Origin: JAFGDI01 sp963667715
Lineage (GTDB): Bacteria; Planctomycetota; Phycisphaerae; Sedimentisphaerales; SM23-30
Assembly (NCBI GenBank): GCA_963667715.1
Contig: OY763926.1
Coordinates: 3,224,001 to 3,288,000 of the forward strand
DNA: 64,000 bases
Reading direction: 5' to 3'
Both the position numbers and the translations under genes were made by a program. Below the pieces are notes generated by a model. It worked only from the letters and a program-made list of their open reading frames with translations, ran no database searches and had not been told where the DNA came from. Below, piece by piece: positions 60,214-64,000 of this stretch (its first letter is position 1; each line of letters opens with the position of its first letter).

Positions 60214-63200
60214 ATGAGACTGTTGCGTTTTTTCTCATTAATAATTGGTCTATTAGCATTTAACGTTAATGCCGAATTGATACACAGATATGAATTCGAC
60301 GGAGATTGCTTAGACAGTATAGGCGATGCAGATGCTAAACTAACTCTAAGGCAATCTGGGGCATATTACAGCTCAGGTGCTCTGGTATTAGGTAATTCTT
60401 CAACACCAGCATCTAATGCTAATGTTAATTATATAGACCTTCCAGACGGAATAATATCGTCCGCAGGAAATGCTATTACAATAGAAGCCTGGGTATACTG
60501 GAGTGGCCCATCAGATCAGACTGACCAAAACTTTTTCACATTTGGAACAAGTGATGTTGGCGAAGATATCTCCTCTACTGCCCTATATAGTGATTTTATG
60601 TTTTTATCACCTGCTAGATTTACAAATAGAAGCAATATAAGCTCAGGTGAATCAATACCTAAGCTTATCATTATTGACTCATTCCCTTTAAATCAATATG
60701 TTCACGTAGCTGTCGTATTTGATGACACAGCGGGTTTGGTTAAATTGTATAAGAATGCAGAATTGGTAGGCAGTTGTGAGGCTAAATTTACATTACCTGA
60801 GCTCAACGACATTAACAACTGGATCGGAAGAAGCCAGTGGGATAATATGCAGGGTTTCTACGGCAGAATCGCAGAATTCAGAATATATAACAATGCTCTT
60901 ACTGATGAAATGATACTGGCAGAAAAAAATGCCGGTCCAAATAGTATTGGTGCTGAACAGTACCTAGTACCAGCCACCCCTTACCCAGCTCACAACCAGG
61001 CATCCTGGCAACCACCAATATCATTACTCTGGCAACCAGGAAGCGGCGAAAATATTGCAGAGCAAAACCTTTACTTTGGCACCGATTACCTTGGCGTACT
61101 TCAGGCAGATAAAGCAAGTACAGAATTCTTTAAGGGGACACTGTCAACTAGTGCAGACGAATATACACTGGCAGAAAATGAGCTAACCCCTGGGACGAAA
61201 TATTTCTGGCGTATTGAATGTGTCACATCAGATGGTTACAAATTCAGCAGTCCGGCATGGTCATTCAACTACATGAAAAAGCCAATATCATGTATGCCAG
61301 GTGATATATCTGGTGACTGTATGGTTGATCTTTCAGATCTGGTAGAGCTAAGCGAACAGTGGCTTGCAACTGTTGATTGTGATGCGTATGACTGTGCTGA
61401 TTTTGACAATAGTCACATGGTTGACCTTGTCGATTTTATTGCGATGTCAGAAAACTGGCAGGAATACTCTGATCCACTGGTTGTTATTAACGAAATAAAC
61501 TATCATCCAGATGAAAATACTGAACCTGTTGAATTTATCGAACTATACCATGCCGGAGCTCAAGCTCTTGACCTGAATGGCTGGACAATTTCAGGCGGCA
61601 TATCCTACACATTTGACAATACTGCTATCCTTAATCCAGGTGGCTACATTGTTGTTAGCCAGAATCCTGATGCGGTAATGGCAAAGTACGGCATTATATC
61701 TTATGGCCCATTTGAAGGTAAACTCAGTAATGATGGTGAAGGCATTATTCTACGTGACAACACTGGCAATAAGATAGATGAAGTAAACTACGCTAGTGAA
61801 TTTCCATGGCCAATAGCGGCAAATGGTGAAGGCGCCTCTATGGAGCTTATTAATCCATATCTGGACAATGATCTATCGGGAAGCTGGAGAAGTTCAGGGT
61901 TTGGCTATAATCTTCCTGAATTCGCTCATGGTGAAGCTACTCCAGGTATGATCAATAGCGTTTTCAGTATCAACATACCTCCGCAAGTTCGACAGGTAAA
62001 TAACTACCCGAATCAGCCACTGGAAACTGAAGCAACAACTATTACAGCCAAGATAACAGACATTGACGGAGTTGATTCTGTTACATTGAAATATCAGATA
62101 GTACTACCAGGTGCTTATCTACCAGCTTACCTACCGATAGAAATAAACACTCTTTATGATGACCCGGTCGAAAGACACCCTGTAAATCCAGATTTTGAAG
62201 ATCCAGCAAACTGGATTACTGTTGCTATGGCTGACGATGGTACTGGTATGGACGAAGTTGCTGGCGATAATATTTACACGGCACAAATACCAGCTCAGAT
62301 CAATAGAACTGTTGTACGTTATCGCATAGAAACCAGCGATACACTAGGTAATGAAGTGAGAGTGCCATATTACGATGATGAATCACTCAATTTTGCCTAT
62401 TACGTATACAATGGCGTTCCTGACTACGTAACCACAAATAGATCTGTAAGCGGCTCAGCAGGATACACCTATCCAGCTGATAAGCTAACCACACTGCCAG
62501 TATATTCACTTATCACCCGCGCAGACGACTATCAAATGGCTTACGGCTATTATAGTTCAGACAGGATAAATCAGAACACCACATCAGTTGAAAATCAGGA
62601 AACTGGCCGTAGATATAACTGGACAGGTACTTTTGTATATGAAGGTAAGGTATATGACCACATCGGCTATCGTATGAGAGGCGGTAACGGCCGCTATAAC
62701 AATGGTGCTGGCGGCAAGCGTTCAATGAAACTAAGATTCAACCGCGGAAATTACTTACAGGCACGTGATATTTATGGCAAAAAGTTCCCATCAAAATGGA
62801 AGAATCTGAACTTTGGTAAGATGTTCGGTAATCATATTCCGGGCAATACGAATTACCCATACGGTCTGAATGAAATTCTTAATATGAGACTATTTTCACA
62901 GGTTGGCGTGCCGTCGCCATCGACCTGGTGGTTCCACTTCCGTGTTGTAGACGGTGAAGTAGAAACTCCAACAGATAATAATGGTCAGTACCTTGGCGAC
63001 TTCAATGGTCTATACGTAGCATTTGAAAACTATGACAGTGCGTTCCTTGCCAGGTATAACCTGCCTAAAGGTAACCTGTATAAGCTATCAGACAAAGTAT
63101 TTGACGGCTTGGAACAACTAAGATATCAGGGACCGGATTCAGTTACAAATGCAGAAGACTATACAAATATGAGATTCAATCTAAGCCATGAAGCTTCGGC

Positions 63201-64000
63201 TGATTTCATTGAAGAATATCTGGATTATGATGAATGGTTCAGATATCACACTATAAGCGAAGCGATTCGCCATTATGATGTATTCTCAGGCTCGGATTGC
63301 TGGCATTGTATGAAGAATATGGCATGGTACTTCCTGCCAGTATTTACTGACACTAATCCATATGGCAAACTATGGTTCCTGCCATTTGATGTTGATGATA
63401 CCTGGGGGCCATACTGGAACTCTGGCGTCGACCATGCCAGAGCGGCTATCTATGACCAAAGATATACTGATTATGGTTTAGAGCAATTTACAGTACAACC
63501 AGAGAAATCACGATTCAGACAGGAATATCGTAACTATATAAGAGAGTTCAGAGACCTACACTGGCAGGAAGATGTAATCAATGGCCAAATCGATGAACTT
63601 GCATCTTATATCAGAGATTTCATCCCTGCTGACCGTGACAGATGGAGCTATGATTATACTACAGGTAGTCCGATCAATTGTGGTGATTTCGATACTGCAA
63701 TTGCACGCATGAAACAGTTTGCCTGGGAAAGCGGAGTTGAAGGCTGGCCTGGTACTGATTATAATCTGGACTCTCTGGCAAATTCAGATGGCGATTCAGG
63801 TACAATTCCTAATACACCTGTAATCTCTTATGCTGGCGTTGATGGTTATCCGGAAAACAATCTGCAGTTTAGTGTAAGCAATTTCAGTGACCCGCAGGGA
63901 AATGATACCTTTGCTGCCATGAAATGGCGAATTGCAGAATATGATCTGGATTTCAATATTGTCGCCAATAGAGAACCTACCACAGACAGTATTGTACTTG
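60214..64000 (+). CDS. LamG / dockerin-like / LTD / CotH-kinase surface protein (partial, C-terminus outside window)
   Basis: The frame is open from ATG 60214 to the window end (1262 codons). A signal peptide (about 1-20, ending FNVNA) is followed by a LamG-type jellyroll (25-235) and an Fn3-like segment (250-350). A planctomycete dockerin-like double repeat comes next (GDISGDCMVDLSDLVELSEQ, about 365-425), then a lamin-tail domain (VVINEINYHP ... FIELYHAG ... LDLNGWTISGG, about 424-550). The CotH kinase domain (about 790-1080) shows HIGYRMRGGNGRY, NLFGKM-like segments, NLYKLSDKVFDG and LWFLPFDVDDTWG. CotH is an atypical secreted protein kinase known to phosphorylate spore coat proteins. Next to VTC and DUF4956 it probably acts at the cell surface on exported partners. 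Confidence 0.9.
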   Translation, partial: MRLLRFFSLIIGLLAFNVNAELIHRYEFDGDCLDSIGDADAKLTLRQSGAYYSSGALVLGNSSTPASNANVNYIDLPDGIISSAGNAITIEAWVYWSGPSDQTDQNFFTFGTSDVGEDISSTALYSDFMFLSPARFTNRSNISSGESIPKLIIIDSFPLNQYVHVAVVFDDTAGLVKLYKNAELVGSCEAKFTLPELNDINNWIGRSQWDNMQGFYGRIAEFRIYNNALTDEMILAEKNAGPNSIGAEQYLVPATPYPAHNQASWQPPISLLWQPGSGENIAEQNLYFGTDYLGVLQADKASTEFFKGTLSTSADEYTLAENELTPGTKYFWRIECVTSDGYKFSSPAWSFNYMKKPISCMPGDISGDCMVDLSDLVELSEQWLATVDCDAYDCADFDNSHMVDLVDFIAMSENWQEYSDPLVVINEINYHPDENTEPVEFIELYHAGAQALDLNGWTISGGISYTFDNTAILNPGGYIVVSQNPDAVMAKYGIISYGPFEGKLSNDGEGIILRDNTGNKIDEVNYASEFPWPIAANGEGASMELINPYLDNDLSGSWRSSGFGYNLPEFAHGEATPGMINSVFSINIPPQVRQVNNYPNQPLETEATTITAKITDIDGVDSVTLKYQIVLPGAYLPAYLPIEINTLYDDPVERHPVNPDFEDPANWITVAMADDGTGMDEVAGDNIYTAQIPAQINRTVVRYRIETSDTLGNEVRVPYYDDESLNFAYYVYNGVPDYVTTNRSVSGSAGYTYPADKLTTLPVYSLITRADDYQMAYGYYSSDRINQNTTSVENQETGRRYNWTGTFVYEGKVYDHIGYRMRGGNGRYNNGAGGKRSMKLRFNRGNYLQARDIYGKKFPSKWKNLNFGKMFGNHIPGNTNYPYGLNEILNMRLFSQVGVPSPSTWWFHFRVVDGEVETPTDNNGQYLGDFNGLYVAFENYDSAFLARYNLPKGNLYKLSDKVFDGLEQLRYQGPDSVTNAEDYTNMRFNLSHEASADFIEEYLDYDEWFRYHTISEAIRHYDVFSGSDCWHCMKNMAWYFLPVFTDTNPYGKLWFLPFDVDDTWGPYWNSGVDHARAAIYDQRYTDYGLEQFTVQPEKSRFRQEYRNYIREFRDLHWQEDVINGQIDELASYIRDFIPADRDRWSYDYTTGSPINCGDFDTAIARMKQFAWESGVEGWPGTDYNLDSLANSDGDSGTIPNTPVISYAGVDGYPENNLQFSVSNFSDPQGNDTFAAMKWRIAEYDLDFNIVANREPTTDSIVL

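Overview
The window looks like a chromosomal piece of a low-GC, marine-type planctomycete, most likely of the Phycisphaerae/Sedimentisphaerales side. The evidence is a giant surface protein with the planctomycetal LEPR-XLL leader, a PEP-CTERM protein, planctomycete-style dockerin-like repeats, a GH115 xylan glucuronidase, and a 23S-5S rRNA unit with its own promoter and no linked 16S gene. The taxonomic call is an inference from these markers; no 16S is present to confirm it.

Layout. Positions 1-9411 (minus) hold the first 3137 codons of a giant secreted protein built from about 21 CARDB-like repeats; its C-terminus lies outside the window. Positions 9.7-22.8 kb carry housekeeping and envelope genes: an RseC-like membrane protein, a TPR protein, an MBL-fold hydrolase, a GNAT acetyltransferase, a PEGA lipoprotein, a FeoC-like iron-sulfur switch protein behind a perfect sigma-54 promoter, a glycogen debranching enzyme, a conserved unknown, CorA overlapping a large MscK-type channel, and a PEP-CTERM protein. 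Positions 23.0-31.2 kb (minus) carry GH115, PolX, a 599-residue unknown protein and a SpoIIE/RsbU-type phosphatase.

Positions 31300-49091 form an integrated mobile element of about 17.8 kb. It is bounded by 25-bp direct repeats, with paired candidate integrase arm sites inside each end. It carries a degenerate tyrosine recombinase, a likely replication origin (TGTAG/CTACA iterons and nested inverted repeats) next to a DUF3987 replication-type protein, a serine resolvase, and an HTH/excisionase-type protein with phased upstream repeats. Its cargo is a defence locus. A C5-cytosine methyltransferase, an 86-residue protein and a Vsr-type endonuclease read rightward. They converge on a tightly overlapping three-gene operon that reads leftward: a P-loop ATPase of 613 residues, a helical protein of 426-428 residues, and a 1658-residue FtsK/HerA-type translocase with a possible internal PD-(D/E)XK motif. 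The trio has the order and sizes of the DptFGH (or SspFGH) restriction modules, but no phosphorothioation genes accompany it. This is the best candidate for an undescribed system: a Dpt-like effector apparently paired with 5-methylcytosine modification and Vsr.

To the right of the element are a lone ABC ATPase, the 5S and 23S rRNA genes (minus) with a clear sigma-70 promoter and boxA-like leader, and about 1.7 kb of gene-free AT-rich DNA. The window ends with a rightward cluster: VTC-domain polyphosphate polymerase, DUF4956 membrane protein, HlyD-type adaptor, TolC-type lipoprotein, and a large LamG/LTD/CotH-kinase surface protein cut by the window end. These probably form one envelope system linking polyphosphate synthesis, export and surface protein phosphorylation.
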